Below the pieces are notes generated by a model. The model did no database searches, was not told the origin of the DNA, and saw only the letters and a program-made list of their open reading frames with translations. The position numbers were made by a program, and so were the translations under genes. A stretch of DNA of 64,000 bases from Rugosibacter aromaticivorans (GTDB lineage: Bacteria > Pseudomonadota > Gammaproteobacteria > Burkholderiales > Rhodocyclaceae): contig NZ_CP010554.1 in assembly GCF_000934545.1 (NCBI RefSeq), forward strand, positions 2,294,001 through 2,358,000, given 5' to 3'. Within the stretch, counting starts at the first letter, position 1; each line of letters starts with the position of its first letter. This document shows, in pieces, positions 7,852 to 16,393 of this stretch.

Positions 7852-9230
7852 GCTACGCGCCGGAGAGTATCTGTTGAGCCAATCGCGCTGGTGAGCAAAG
7901 CTTGCAGCTTATTAAACCCTGCATCGCTATACGTTGCCATTGCTGCTTTACGGAACGCGGGATCCGCCCTCACGACACCGATACCTTGGGTTGCCCATTC
8001 GCGAATCAACGCATTGCCGCAATCCAACGCGCGCTGCGCCTGACCTTCTTCGTATGACAGCAATACCTCGCCTAACAGTGCTCGCCATGAAGTACCCTGC
8101 TCTACTACCACACCACATCCTGCTGCCCTGGCAACTTCTTGTGTTCGTTTTGCAAACTTGAGCGCTTGCGCGCCTTCGATCGGCATAGCAAACACTAAAC
8201 GCAGATAGCGGGAGCCGACAGACTTCTCATACTTTGCCCACTCTGCTATCGGACGCCCCTTCATCAACCCGGCACGCGCGGCAGCCGGGCCTTCTTTGGC
8301 GCCAGTTAAATCTTCCAGGCGTGCACCACCTAGCTTGCCAGCAATACCATTTAACATGCCCCACAACAGATCGACGTTTTTCGGCAAACCGTAGAGTGCA
8401 CCGTAGATATTCCACGCCGCAGGTGTGCCGCCCAGCAAGGTACGCTCGCTCTCGCCATCAATCACCACGATGGTGTTCGGCACTATCATATTGATACGCA
8501 GATCGCGCACGATCTCGACCACAGCCGTCATGGTAGCTTCGTCATTGATGCGGAATGCAAAAGGACGATACGCTGGCGGCGCGGGGGAAATCCACAAACC
8601 CACTTTGGTGGGAATGCCCAGGCCAGATTGTGTGAAGCTGCCATCAACGTAGGGGCCAAAACCTAGCTTGAACAACTGCCAGCAATCCCCTTTAGGAAAG
8701 GCGCCCATGCCAGTACGCACTTGGGTTCCCTCGGCGGTAATCACTTCCAAACCGCACTGCATCATCAGATTATCGCTATACGCGGTATAGCCAAACGAAC
8801 GATCCCAAATAGCCCCCAAAATTGATTCGGCGTCGTTACGCCCGCTATCTACCCAAAAATCATGACCTTTTGCTTTCAAGGCGGCACTCAAATCAGCATG
8901 GCTAACGCCTGGTTCAACCAATGCCGTCGCAGAATCGGGATCAATTGCGATAACCGCGCGCATATTCGATAAATCAACTAGCACAGGCTCACTTGCCACC
9001 TCGGGCGCGAGCAAACCATTACCGCTGGAATTGGGCGCAACCCATAAAGCAACGCCCTCGGCATGAGCCGCCTTTTGAATCGCCTGAACTTCTTTCACCG
9101 TCTTGGGGCGTATCACTTTTTTAGGCAGATTCGAGATGCCTGCGGTGCCGCGCAAGATTTTCGTGTCAGTCAGTGCTTCAACTTTTACACCGCTTTTTTT
9201 GAGTTTTGCTTCCAATGCGCTTATTGTCAT
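7848..9230 (-). CDS. FAD-dependent oxidase of the VAO/4-cresol dehydrogenase family, short form
   Basis: 460 residues from the ATG at 9230, chosen because GTGAGGAAT precedes it. The FAD-binding PCMH-type domain is N-terminal (VAPNSSGNG, ALVEPGVSHADL, LMMQCGLEVITAEG, TGMGAFP, GFGPYVDGSFTQSGLGI), followed by a VAO-type substrate domain (PPAYRPFAF). It resembles the larger flavoprotein at 12850-14424 but is about 64 residues shorter and ends soon after the substrate domain. No second cytochrome c gene accompanies it. Known relatives oxidise para-alkylphenols or 4-hydroxybenzylic alcohols; the electron acceptor here is unclear. It lies between subunit D and the UbiX gene. Confidence 0.85.
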   Translation of the reverse strand: MTISALEAKLKKSGVKVEALTDTKILRGTAGISNLPKKVIRPKTVKEVQAIQKAAHAEGVALWVAPNSSGNGLLAPEVASEPVLVDLSNMRAVIAIDPDSATALVEPGVSHADLSAALKAKGHDFWVDSGRNDAESILGAIWDRSFGYTAYSDNLMMQCGLEVITAEGTQVRTGMGAFPKGDCWQLFKLGFGPYVDGSFTQSGLGIPTKVGLWISPAPPAYRPFAFRINDEATMTAVVEIVRDLRINMIVPNTIVVIDGESERTLLGGTPAAWNIYGALYGLPKNVDLLWGMLNGIAGKLGGARLEDLTGAKEGPAAARAGLMKGRPIAEWAKYEKSVGSRYLRLVFAMPIEGAQALKFAKRTQEVARAAGCGVVVEQGTSWRALLGEVLLSYEEGQAQRALDCGNALIREWATQGIGVVRADPAFRKAAMATYSDAGFNKLQALLTSAIGSTDTLRRVA

Positions 9231-9248
9231 AATATTCCTCACCACTCA

Positions 9249-9485
9249 TCAAGTTGGTTTGCGCGCGGGTGGAATCACCTGCCGCAGACTATCAAAATCA
9301 ACGCCCTTCATTTGCGCCCAGGCGGGCCGCATTTTGGGGTCCACCGATTCAGCAGGTTCGCTATCCCGCCATGTGTAGGCGCAATCCTTGCAGTGCCAGA
9401 CACGCCACAGGACTTTTCCATCTTCCATACCGGCATGCATTTGCGTCACCCCGGGTGACTCGCATCGCGGACAAATCACTTTCAT
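9249..9485 (-). CDS. Non-oxidative hydroxyarylic acid decarboxylase subunit D (small zinc-ribbon-like)
   Basis: 78 residues with two CxxC pairs (CPRCES near the N-terminus, HCKDCAYTWR in the middle), matching the small D subunit of VdcBCD/BsdBCD/EcdBCD decarboxylases in length and cysteine pattern. Its start overlaps the stop of the UbiD gene, and the UbiX gene is two genes downstream, so all three components are together. The D subunit is needed for full activity in some of these systems though its exact role is unknown. The assignment comes from length, cysteine motif and context. Confidence 0.85.
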   Translation of the reverse strand: MKVICPRCESPGVTQMHAGMEDGKVLWRVWHCKDCAYTWRDSEPAESVDPKMRPAWAQMKGVDFDSLRQVIPPARKPT

Positions 9486-10966
9486 CAGGCGTGTCCTTTC
9501 TGAAGTTCATTCAAGCGCTGCATCAAGGCATCAATGGCGGGGCCCATCGGACGATCCACGAGGTGCGGATCAGCGCCCAGGTTATCCGGCGCCATGAAGC
9601 TGGTTGCATCGATAATCAACCGATGCCCCTTGCCTGGCACTTCGGCTGCCGGGTCAATCGGCACCATCGGCATATTGGGAATCACAATAATGTCGTTCGC
9701 ACGGGTGCGGGTGGATAGCGCCCACATCACCTGATTGAGATCAAACGGATCAACATTTTCATCAACCAGAATCAGATTTTTCAGATACATCGTGCCGTGA
9801 GGGGTACCCAGGGCACGCATCGCTACCGACTTGGCAAAGCCGGAGAAACGATTGCGCACAGAAATGATGCCCGTCAAGCCGTGTTGATAGAGCGCATTGA
9901 CGGCCGCCACCTCGGGAAAGTCTTTTTTCAGCTGCGCATAAATGGGTGCCGAGGTATTCAGGCCTATGAGCGTGTCGTGTTCTGTCCAGCCCTTGCCGAT
10001 ATAGATATTCTCGAAAATGGGATTGTTGCGATGGCTCACCCCCGTGACGCGGAACAGGGGAACTTTACGCACGCCGCTGTAACTGCCCGGGAATTCGCCA
10101 AAGGGGCCTTCCACTTCACGCTGATTGAGTTGCAGCTCCCCCTCAATCACCATTTCAGTATCCGCCAGAATATCGGTGCCATTAACCGCTGTCGTTAAGC
10201 GCAAAGCCGCGCCCATCATTTGCGATGCATAGGCAAATTCGGATTCATCGTAACCCACCGGGGTTGCCGCAAACATCGGCATGGCCGGGTGATTACCGAT
10301 CATGACCGAGACCTTGAGTGGCTTGCCATGTTGTTCAGCCATCAGCATTTGACGGCCCATGTCATGCGCCGGAATCGACAGCAACGTGAAGGTATCCGGC
10401 CCCATGACCTGAATACGATAAATGCCGACATTCTGCTTGCCAAAATTGTCCGGCTCGAGCGGATCGCGGCTCACTACGCAGGCTTTGGCAATATAAAAGC
10501 CGCCATCATTGGCATTGATGCGATACAGTGGCAGAAGATCGTAAAGATTGATATTTTTATCGATGCGATTTTCATTCACGGGCGCTTGCTCAGGTGGCAC
10601 CCGTTCCAGCAAGGGTTTATCTGAACCCCAGCGACGAATAATCTCAAAAAACAAATCACGCACCGGGGTTGTTTTAGGCAAGCCGAGCAATAACGCCAGA
10701 TTGCCAAAACTGCCATGCACATTGACCGCCACGCGCTTACCCGGGTAACCCCTGATCTGGTCAAATATGACAGCTGGCCCGGTCGCTACGTTGTTCCCTG
10801 CGGCGACAGAAATGTTGCGGATATCCGGCTCTGGCATCACCGGATCAGGCCAACGCACGCATTGCTCGTGCTCGCCAAGAAACGTCAGGAAGTCACGCAA
10901 TGAACCCACGCGCGCCGCGATCGCGCCGGCCTCGGCAGATAGCGATACTGTTTTCTCAGTGGCCAT
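9485..10966 (-). CDS. UbiD-family (de)carboxylase, hydroxyarylic acid decarboxylase type
   Basis: 493 residues, typical for UbiD proteins. Conserved blocks include NVGIYRIQV (prFMN/metal site arginine region) and EGPFGEFPGSYSG, which contains the acidic residues of the UbiD E-R-E triad. Family members use prenylated FMN and Mn/K to decarboxylate, or carboxylate, 4-hydroxybenzoate, vanillate, protocatechuate or gallate. It overlaps the end of the aldehyde dehydrogenase gene by 11 bases and is followed by subunit D, so it probably takes the aromatic acid that the dehydrogenase produces. Which acid is used cannot be told. Confidence 0.92.
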   Translation of the reverse strand: MATEKTVSLSAEAGAIAARVGSLRDFLTFLGEHEQCVRWPDPVMPEPDIRNISVAAGNNVATGPAVIFDQIRGYPGKRVAVNVHGSFGNLALLLGLPKTTPVRDLFFEIIRRWGSDKPLLERVPPEQAPVNENRIDKNINLYDLLPLYRINANDGGFYIAKACVVSRDPLEPDNFGKQNVGIYRIQVMGPDTFTLLSIPAHDMGRQMLMAEQHGKPLKVSVMIGNHPAMPMFAATPVGYDESEFAYASQMMGAALRLTTAVNGTDILADTEMVIEGELQLNQREVEGPFGEFPGSYSGVRKVPLFRVTGVSHRNNPIFENIYIGKGWTEHDTLIGLNTSAPIYAQLKKDFPEVAAVNALYQHGLTGIISVRNRFSGFAKSVAMRALGTPHGTMYLKNLILVDENVDPFDLNQVMWALSTRTRANDIIVIPNMPMVPIDPAAEVPGKGHRLIIDATSFMAPDNLGADPHLVDRPMGPAIDALMQRLNELQKGHA

Positions 10967-12404
10967 GACTCGCTCCTGGCGCTTGTATCGTTATCCACTT
11001 CCATTCGGTGCAGTGATCAATATCGGTTTGCGCCCCTTCACGGCCCATGCCGGAGTCCCCCACACCACCAAACGGCACGTGGGGTTCGTCATGCAGCGTG
11101 GGGGCGTTAACGTGCACCATACCGGCATGAATGCCCTGTGAAATGCGCATGGCTTCATCAAGATTTTGTGTAAAGACAGCGGCCGACAAGCCGTAACAGT
11201 TGTCGTTGGCAAGCGCTAACGCCGCATCAGCAGAGCCGACTTTATACACGGCGGTGACCGGGCCAAAGGTTTCTTCCTGGTAGCACACCATGCGCGAATC
11301 AACGCCGGTGAGTATGGTGGGCAAACAGCGATTGCCCACCCACTTGCCCCCTGTTTCAAGCGTGGCGCCATGGGCTACGGCATCGTCAATGTGATGGCGA
11401 ATGCGATCACGCTGGCGTTGCGAAATGATCGGCCCGAGCATGGTTTTTGGGCTGCGCAAATCGCCATAACCCACCCCGGCAGCCGCCGCTTTATAGCGAC
11501 TGAGAAACTCATCATAAATAGGCGCTTCCACCAAAATACGGCTGGAAGCCATGCACGCCTGGCCTTGAAACAGAAACATGCCAAACACGGCCGCATGAAC
11601 GGCCGCATCCAGATCAGCATCCTTGAGAATGATGAGCGGATTTTTACCACCCAGTTCAAGCAAGGCACGCTTCATGTGTTTGCCACACAATGCTGACAAA
11701 TGCCGGCCGACGCGGGTTGAGCCTGTGAAGTTCACACCCTTGACGCGTGGATGCGTCACCAGATCATCGCCAATTTCATGCCCAAAACCGGTTAGCACAT
11801 TGAATGATCCGGCCGGAAACCCCGCATCGCGGAATAATTCGGCAACCAGGATAGCCAGCGCTGGCGCTTCTTCCGATGCCAGCAAAACAACGGTATTACC
11901 CGTTGCGAGCGGCCCCGTGCACTGCTTCATCGCCTTGATCAGTGGCACATTGAATGGGGTGATGCAAGCAAACACCCCCAAAGGCTCGCGCACGCTCATG
12001 CTAAAACGGCCCGGTACATCGGAGGGAAGCGTTTGCCCAGTGATACGGCGGGGAATACCGGCCGCAGTCCGCAAATGCGCAATGGCGTATTTGATTTCGA
12101 AATGCGCTTTCAACAGCGGCGAACCAATCTCATCAATCAGCACATCGGCAAACGCATCCTTGCGCTGTTCGAGCAAATCGGCCGCTTTGCCAAGCCAGGT
12201 TTCACGCTGTCCCGGTGTGGTGTCGCGATAACTGGCAAACGCAGCGTGAGCCGCTTCTGCAGCCAATTGCACATCTTCCACAGCCGCCCTTGCCACTTCA
12301 GCGTAAGGACTATCATCCACCGGCGTGTGATCAACAAAGGTGGCGTTGGACTGGGCTGCGCGAAATTCACCACCAATCCAGAAATTAAGCTTTTTGAGTG
12401 CCAT
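10956..12404 (-). CDS. Aldehyde dehydrogenase, benzaldehyde/vanillin dehydrogenase-like
   Basis: 482 residues with the complete ALDH set: NAD-binding FTGSTRVG, general base Glu250 in LELGGKNP, nucleophile Cys284 in FQGQACM, and the late motif EETFGPVTAVY. The best sense from context is oxidation of the hydroxybenzaldehyde-type product of the upstream flavocytochrome to its carboxylate, which the overlapping UbiD gene would then use. It starts 14 bases after the cytochrome c stop. ALDH substrate range is broad, so the aldehyde is inferred from neighbours only. Confidence 0.9.
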   Translation of the reverse strand: MALKKLNFWIGGEFRAAQSNATFVDHTPVDDSPYAEVARAAVEDVQLAAEAAHAAFASYRDTTPGQRETWLGKAADLLEQRKDAFADVLIDEIGSPLLKAHFEIKYAIAHLRTAAGIPRRITGQTLPSDVPGRFSMSVREPLGVFACITPFNVPLIKAMKQCTGPLATGNTVVLLASEEAPALAILVAELFRDAGFPAGSFNVLTGFGHEIGDDLVTHPRVKGVNFTGSTRVGRHLSALCGKHMKRALLELGGKNPLIILKDADLDAAVHAAVFGMFLFQGQACMASSRILVEAPIYDEFLSRYKAAAAGVGYGDLRSPKTMLGPIISQRQRDRIRHHIDDAVAHGATLETGGKWVGNRCLPTILTGVDSRMVCYQEETFGPVTAVYKVGSADAALALANDNCYGLSAAVFTQNLDEAMRISQGIHAGMVHVNAPTLHDEPHVPFGGVGDSGMGREGAQTDIDHCTEWKWITIQAPGASHGH

Positions 12405-12418
12405 GGAACCTCCTCTAT

Positions 12419-12853
12419 TTATTTTGTCTGCGCTGCAGGATGCGGGCCTGCTGACAAGTATGCCGCGAGCGCTTTTAATTCTTCTTCACTGACTTCCGTC
12501 ATCCGAAACGCGGGCATTAATCCACGCCCATTACGCACTAAAAAACGGACGTAATCAGGCGTTAAATTATCGCGGTCGGCGAGCGCTGCTTTTTCTTTGC
12601 CATACAAAAAGCCCAAAGCTTGAGTGCCAGGCGTGCCCAGCCCGCGTTCGTGGCATACGGTGCAGTAATGCTCATAAATGGCGGCGCCTTGCGCCAGCGT
12701 GGCGGGGCTTATAGCAGGCGTAGGCACTGCTGCATCAGCTGCAAACACGGTAGTCGCCGTATAGCCAGCGCCGACTATTCCGCATACTAATGCCGCGCGG
12801 ACTAAAGAACGTTTTCCAAAAACAGATTCAACCATTAAGCGCGCATTCATCAT
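12419..12853 (-). CDS. Periplasmic c-type cytochrome, electron acceptor of the flavoprotein
   Basis: 144 residues with one haem-binding motif CTVCH (residues 64-68) and a probable axial Met in GLMPAFRMTEVS. A hydrophobic segment (about residues 18-38, ending VFAADA) is a Sec signal peptide, so it acts in the periplasm. This is the size and arrangement of PchC, the cytochrome subunit of p-cresol methylhydroxylase. Its start overlaps the stop of the flavoprotein gene (ATGA). Oddly, residues 28-34 (VGAGYTA) are encoded by a copy of the dispersed repeat, so the repeat forms part of the signal peptide. Confidence 0.88.
   Translation of the reverse strand: MMNARLMVESVFGKRSLVRAALVCGIVGAGYTATTVFAADAAVPTPAISPATLAQGAAIYEHYCTVCHERGLGTPGTQALGFLYGKEKAALADRDNLTPDYVRFLVRNGRGLMPAFRMTEVSEEELKALAAYLSAGPHPAAQTK
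12754..12780 (+). repeat. Dispersed repeat copy 2, inside the cytochrome c signal peptide
   Basis: CGCCGTATAGCCAGCGCCGA followed by CTATTCC matches the family consensus at most positions and is read in frame by the cytochrome c gene on the other strand as VGAGYTAT. Confidence 0.65.
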
Positions 12854-14424
12854 GCTCTCCCCTTACGCATGGACTTGGGCCAAATCCCCATTTTCCCTGG
12901 CGACAGAATGCCCGACGGATCAACAGCATCCTTGACCTTCTCGTGCATCCTCAATAACGCGGAATCATTCCAGTTATAGGTGCCTGCAATACGGTCCATG
13001 AAGTCAATGTGCGTCCGATACTCACCGTAACCCGCAGCGGCAGCAGCATCTACTAACTCGCCAAACAACTTGTTGGCACGCGCCTTTTCTTTGGGATCAT
13101 TGCGATCAAAGGTGAGACAGAAAATATGATGCATGTCACGCCAACCTACCGCAAACTCACCGCAATAGTCAAAGCCCGCCTTGTTGCAGCGATCGCGAAT
13201 CAACTCATACTGCTTGGTGGCATCCACACCAGTCACTGGTGAAATGGGTGAGAAATCGATGTGTGCGCCGTTGGGGATCCAATTCATTAAACTGTATTCC
13301 GTCATGTTCGGAATGCCAGCGCCCAGTTTTTTGCGGTAATTCCATGCCACATCGTCTTTTGAACGATCCTCATCGAAGTAAAACTTCGCACCGGGAATAC
13401 TGGCAAAGGTATCTCGAATCACCTCCCAGGTGTTATCCATCATGGGTGGCGGGCCGTAAAGCGCACCGTAAAAATTCCAGGCACCGATCCGCAAGTCTTT
13501 GCGCATTTTTTTGCGTACGCTATCTGGAATCGGCCCTTTACCGGTGTAGTAATCACGCCGCGTGACCTGCACTGCCGCTTCCCACAACATTTCCACCGTC
13601 ATTGCCACCGCAGGCACCAGCATATTCACTTTGAGTGGGCGCAGTGCCTCGGTAATCGCATGCAGATCACTTTCCTTCTCAAAAGTAATCATGTAAGGGC
13701 GATAACCTGGCGGCTCGGGCATCAACCAAATGCCAATCTTGGTCACTACACCAAAATTGGATTGCGTAAACAAGCCATCCACCGAGGGGCCAAATCCATA
13801 TTTATAGAGATGATTTGTCTGGCTACCCGGCAGCGCCCCCATGCCTGTGTGTACGACCGTACCATCCGCTAGCACTACTTCCATTCCACATTGCATCGTC
13901 ACGTGATCGCCATACGGGGTGTAGCCCACGCCGTGCTCGGTCATGTTGGGTAGCACGCCGCCCCAGCCCGGCGCTGCGCAGTCAACCCACAGTTTGCTGC
14001 CAATTTTTCGCAGGTGGCGATACAGATCGATATAGCTCACGCCCGGCTCAACCACGGCATAGCCGTGCTTTTCATTCACTTCAAGAATGCGGTTCATGCG
14101 CTTGAGATCCAGCACAACATAACCCGCCTTGCGCGGCGCCGGGCCGCCGTAGGCAAAGTTTTTGCCTGTCGAAATCGTCCACAGCGGCGCCTTATAGTGG
14201 CGCGCCACTTCCAATACACGCTGCAATTCTTCGACATTGGCAGGCGCAACAGCAGCCGAAGGTTGGTGCATCTCGGCCGGGGTTGTCAGGTAGGCATCGT
14301 TATAGGCTGGCAACTCCCATTGCGGATCAGTAAATACAAATTCGCGTCCAACCGCTTTTTGCAGGTCAGCAAGTAAAGCAGCAAACTGTTCGCGCTTTAT
14401 TCCGGGGGGTAGAACGGATTCCAT
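12850..14424 (-). CDS. 4-cresol dehydrogenase (hydroxylating)-type flavoprotein
   Basis: 524 residues from the ATG at 14424, which shares one base with the stop of the upstream Tat-protein gene and has AAAGGAG just before it. It has the length and blocks of PchF/eugenol hydroxylase: VVEPGVSYIDLYRHL, TPYGDHVTMQCGMEVV, TGMGALPGS, GFGPSVDGLFTQSNFG, PPGYRPY, and the C-terminal DPSGILSPGKMGIWP. Such enzymes dehydrogenate a para-alkylphenol to a quinone methide, add water, and pass electrons to a cytochrome c, which is the next gene. A signal peptide is not visible; the family is periplasmic and could be co-exported. Confidence 0.9.
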   Translation of the reverse strand: MESVLPPGIKREQFAALLADLQKAVGREFVFTDPQWELPAYNDAYLTTPAEMHQPSAAVAPANVEELQRVLEVARHYKAPLWTISTGKNFAYGGPAPRKAGYVVLDLKRMNRILEVNEKHGYAVVEPGVSYIDLYRHLRKIGSKLWVDCAAPGWGGVLPNMTEHGVGYTPYGDHVTMQCGMEVVLADGTVVHTGMGALPGSQTNHLYKYGFGPSVDGLFTQSNFGVVTKIGIWLMPEPPGYRPYMITFEKESDLHAITEALRPLKVNMLVPAVAMTVEMLWEAAVQVTRRDYYTGKGPIPDSVRKKMRKDLRIGAWNFYGALYGPPPMMDNTWEVIRDTFASIPGAKFYFDEDRSKDDVAWNYRKKLGAGIPNMTEYSLMNWIPNGAHIDFSPISPVTGVDATKQYELIRDRCNKAGFDYCGEFAVGWRDMHHIFCLTFDRNDPKEKARANKLFGELVDAAAAAGYGEYRTHIDFMDRIAGTYNWNDSALLRMHEKVKDAVDPSGILSPGKMGIWPKSMRKGRA

Positions 14425-15035
14425 CAAACAACTCCTTTCGGCCAAGCCAGTAACGAAACAAGATCGCCGCCCGGCCAAGCATGCGAATTCACATCAAGCG
14501 TTTTGCGTTCAGCATCCGCAGAAAATTCCCCCCGCGTCATTGATGCAAGCACAACGGCGTACTGCGCGGGGTCCCGCACACGATCCAGCCAGCCAGAAAG
14601 TTGATTCATCGGCGCGTCCAGGCCATTAAACGCATGCCGCATCTGACCGCCCGCCTGACGGCTATGCCGCCCTTCAAGCACCACGCGCCAGGTCGGCTCT
14701 AACATGCCGCGCACAGCAAACACAGTGGCCGGCCTGCCTAAAACAGCCAGCGAACGGCCACGGGCGGAAGCCAGCGCATCCAGCATCGCGCTCCAGCCGG
14801 CCGCATCATCCAGCGTTACTGTTTGATAGGCGAGACCAATCTGCCGCACGCCAGCAGCCATATCGGCCCCCATGGCGGCATCTGCCTCAAAAAGACAAAG
14901 ACTGTTTTCCGACTCAGCCAAGCCACCTGCTACGGCATTTGTCGCCATGCCAAGCGACGTCAGCAGCGGTAACGCAGCACCGCCACGCACCGTCGCCTGC
15001 AGAAATGTCCGCCGCGAAGATAGAGTTACGCTCAT
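14424..15035 (-). CDS. Tat-signal protein of unknown function at the head of the flavocytochrome operon
   Basis: 203 residues. The N-terminus has a twin-arginine signal (SSRRTFLQA at residues 6-14) followed by a hydrophobic stretch and AVAGG, so it is exported folded. I do not recognise the mature domain. It begins the transcription unit and is translationally coupled to the flavoprotein gene (TGATG), which has no evident signal of its own. A role in exporting or assembling the flavocytochrome, as a hitch-hiker partner or assembly factor, is an inference from this arrangement. Confidence 0.7.
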   Translation of the reverse strand: MSVTLSSRRTFLQATVRGGAALPLLTSLGMATNAVAGGLAESENSLCLFEADAAMGADMAAGVRQIGLAYQTVTLDDAAGWSAMLDALASARGRSLAVLGRPATVFAVRGMLEPTWRVVLEGRHSRQAGGQMRHAFNGLDAPMNQLSGWLDRVRDPAQYAVVLASMTRGEFSADAERKTLDVNSHAWPGGDLVSLLAWPKGVV

Positions 15036-15162
15036 TGGATTCTCTCACTCCTACAAAATGACTCATGAAGACCAGAAAGAAAAATTGCTGCATTCTGGTG
15101 ACATGCTTTGATTGTTATTTGGCAGATATCGGTAGTACCCAACCCGCCACCCCTGCAACATG

Positions 15163-15192
15163 AAAAACCGGGCGCGCTCACCGCGCCCGGTT
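15163..15192 (-). terminator. Intrinsic terminator after the alpha/beta hydrolase gene
   Basis: An 11-bp perfect stem AACCGGGCGCG/CGCGCCCGGTT with a 5-base loop; on the minus strand it is followed by a run of T. It lies about 50 bases after the hydrolase stop and separates that gene from the flavocytochrome operon. Confidence 0.85.
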
Positions 15193-15244
15193 TACAACTT
15201 CGTACATCGTGAGCCCACTCAGCATCAAATGAACTCAGGAACTC

Positions 15245-16075
15245 TCAGGAAGAACTCTCAAGAAAAAAATCGCCGACCAGCTTGGTAAAACGCTCGGCAT
15301 GCTCGATCTGCGTCCAGTGACCACATTGCCCAAACACATGCAACTGTGATTTGGAAATCAGCTCAAACAGCTTGAGCGAGGCTGATAACGGAAGAACTTG
15401 ATCTTCGCGACCATGAATAATCAGCGTGTCATGCGGCAAGGCGCGCACGTCTTCCTCGCGACTGGCCAGTGCATCAACCCAACGCTGACGCGGGGCGGGA
15501 AACATACTGGAAAACGCCTCTTGATATCCCGGACGGATACTGGCCTCATAACGCAACTTTGCCAGCTCATCGCTCACCAAGCTTCGGTCATAGGCAAAAA
15601 TATCCATAATCTTGCGCATATTCTCGAATGAGGGCGTATAGCCCCATACGTCATCAAGCCCTTGGGTAAGTTTGAACGACGTACCCGCCGCACCCATCAG
15701 CACCAGGCGATTCACGCGCTCTGGCGCGCGAATCGCCAGCGCCAGCGCCAAACCACCACCGAAAGAATTACCAACAATGTGCGCGCGCTCAATTTTCAAG
15801 GCATCCAGCAAACCCAATGCATGGCTCACCCAGTTTTCCATGGAATACTTAATCCCCGCCGGACGCTCGGTGTAACCAAATCCCACCATATCAGGAGCAA
15901 TCACCCGGAAGTTTTTGGCCAGCACAGGCATGCTCAGGCGCCAATTGGCAAAGGCCGTGACACCGGGGCCAGAACCGTGGATCATCAATACTGGATCGCC
16001 GCTGCCCTGGTCGTGATAGTTTGTTGCAATGCCGTTAGCGACAATAGACAAACCGATCTCTGGATTACTGCTCAT
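15245..16075 (-). CDS. Alpha/beta hydrolase, meta-cleavage product (2-hydroxymuconate semialdehyde) hydrolase type
   Basis: 276 residues, the size of DmpD/XylF/TodF. The catalytic triad is visible as Ser104 in GNSFGG, Asp225 in HGREDQVLP and His253 in CGHWTQIEH; the oxyanion region is HGSGPG. These enzymes hydrolyse the C-C bond of extradiol ring-cleavage products. The two extradiol dioxygenases encoded at 25396-27333 could supply the substrate. It is a single-gene unit: a terminator follows, and an 18-bp palindrome lies 23-40 bases upstream of its start. The start has GGAGGAG upstream. Confidence 0.88.
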   Translation of the reverse strand: MSSNPEIGLSIVANGIATNYHDQGSGDPVLMIHGSGPGVTAFANWRLSMPVLAKNFRVIAPDMVGFGYTERPAGIKYSMENWVSHALGLLDALKIERAHIVGNSFGGGLALALAIRAPERVNRLVLMGAAGTSFKLTQGLDDVWGYTPSFENMRKIMDIFAYDRSLVSDELAKLRYEASIRPGYQEAFSSMFPAPRQRWVDALASREEDVRALPHDTLIIHGREDQVLPLSASLKLFELISKSQLHVFGQCGHWTQIEHAERFTKLVGDFFLESSS

Positions 16076-16097
16076 TACATCTCCTCCGCTGAGTTAA

Positions 16098-16115
16098 TGA
16101 CTAAACATTTAGTCA
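16098..16115. promoter_or_regulatory. Perfect 18-bp palindrome, probable repressor operator
   Basis: TGACTAAACATTTAGTCA has 8-bp arms and a 2-bp centre, in the divergent region between the hydrolase gene (minus) and msbA (plus), close to the hydrolase start. Length and symmetry fit a TetR-type or MarR-type site. No such regulator gene is in the window. A weaker related site (ACTAA/TTAGT halves) lies at 20948-20965. Confidence 0.6.
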
Positions 16116-16393
16116 AATACTTTCCCTCATTTTGTCACAAAAAAGACCTGCATCAAACTCGCGCTTGGCTTTTTTTGAAAATCTCCAGTAAATCAAACGG
16201 CTGTAAAAATCTGCCCGGCGTCACACGTGCTACAGGCAACAGAGCCAGCGCAAACCATCATGCCCCTTATAATGGGAACGGAACATGATGCATCACCAAT
16301 ACGGCTGCTTAACGCATGCGCCACACCCGCTTGCAGCACTATTTTTCACGTTATTTCTTACCTGATCTGCCCTCCCCTCTTTGTACGCACACC

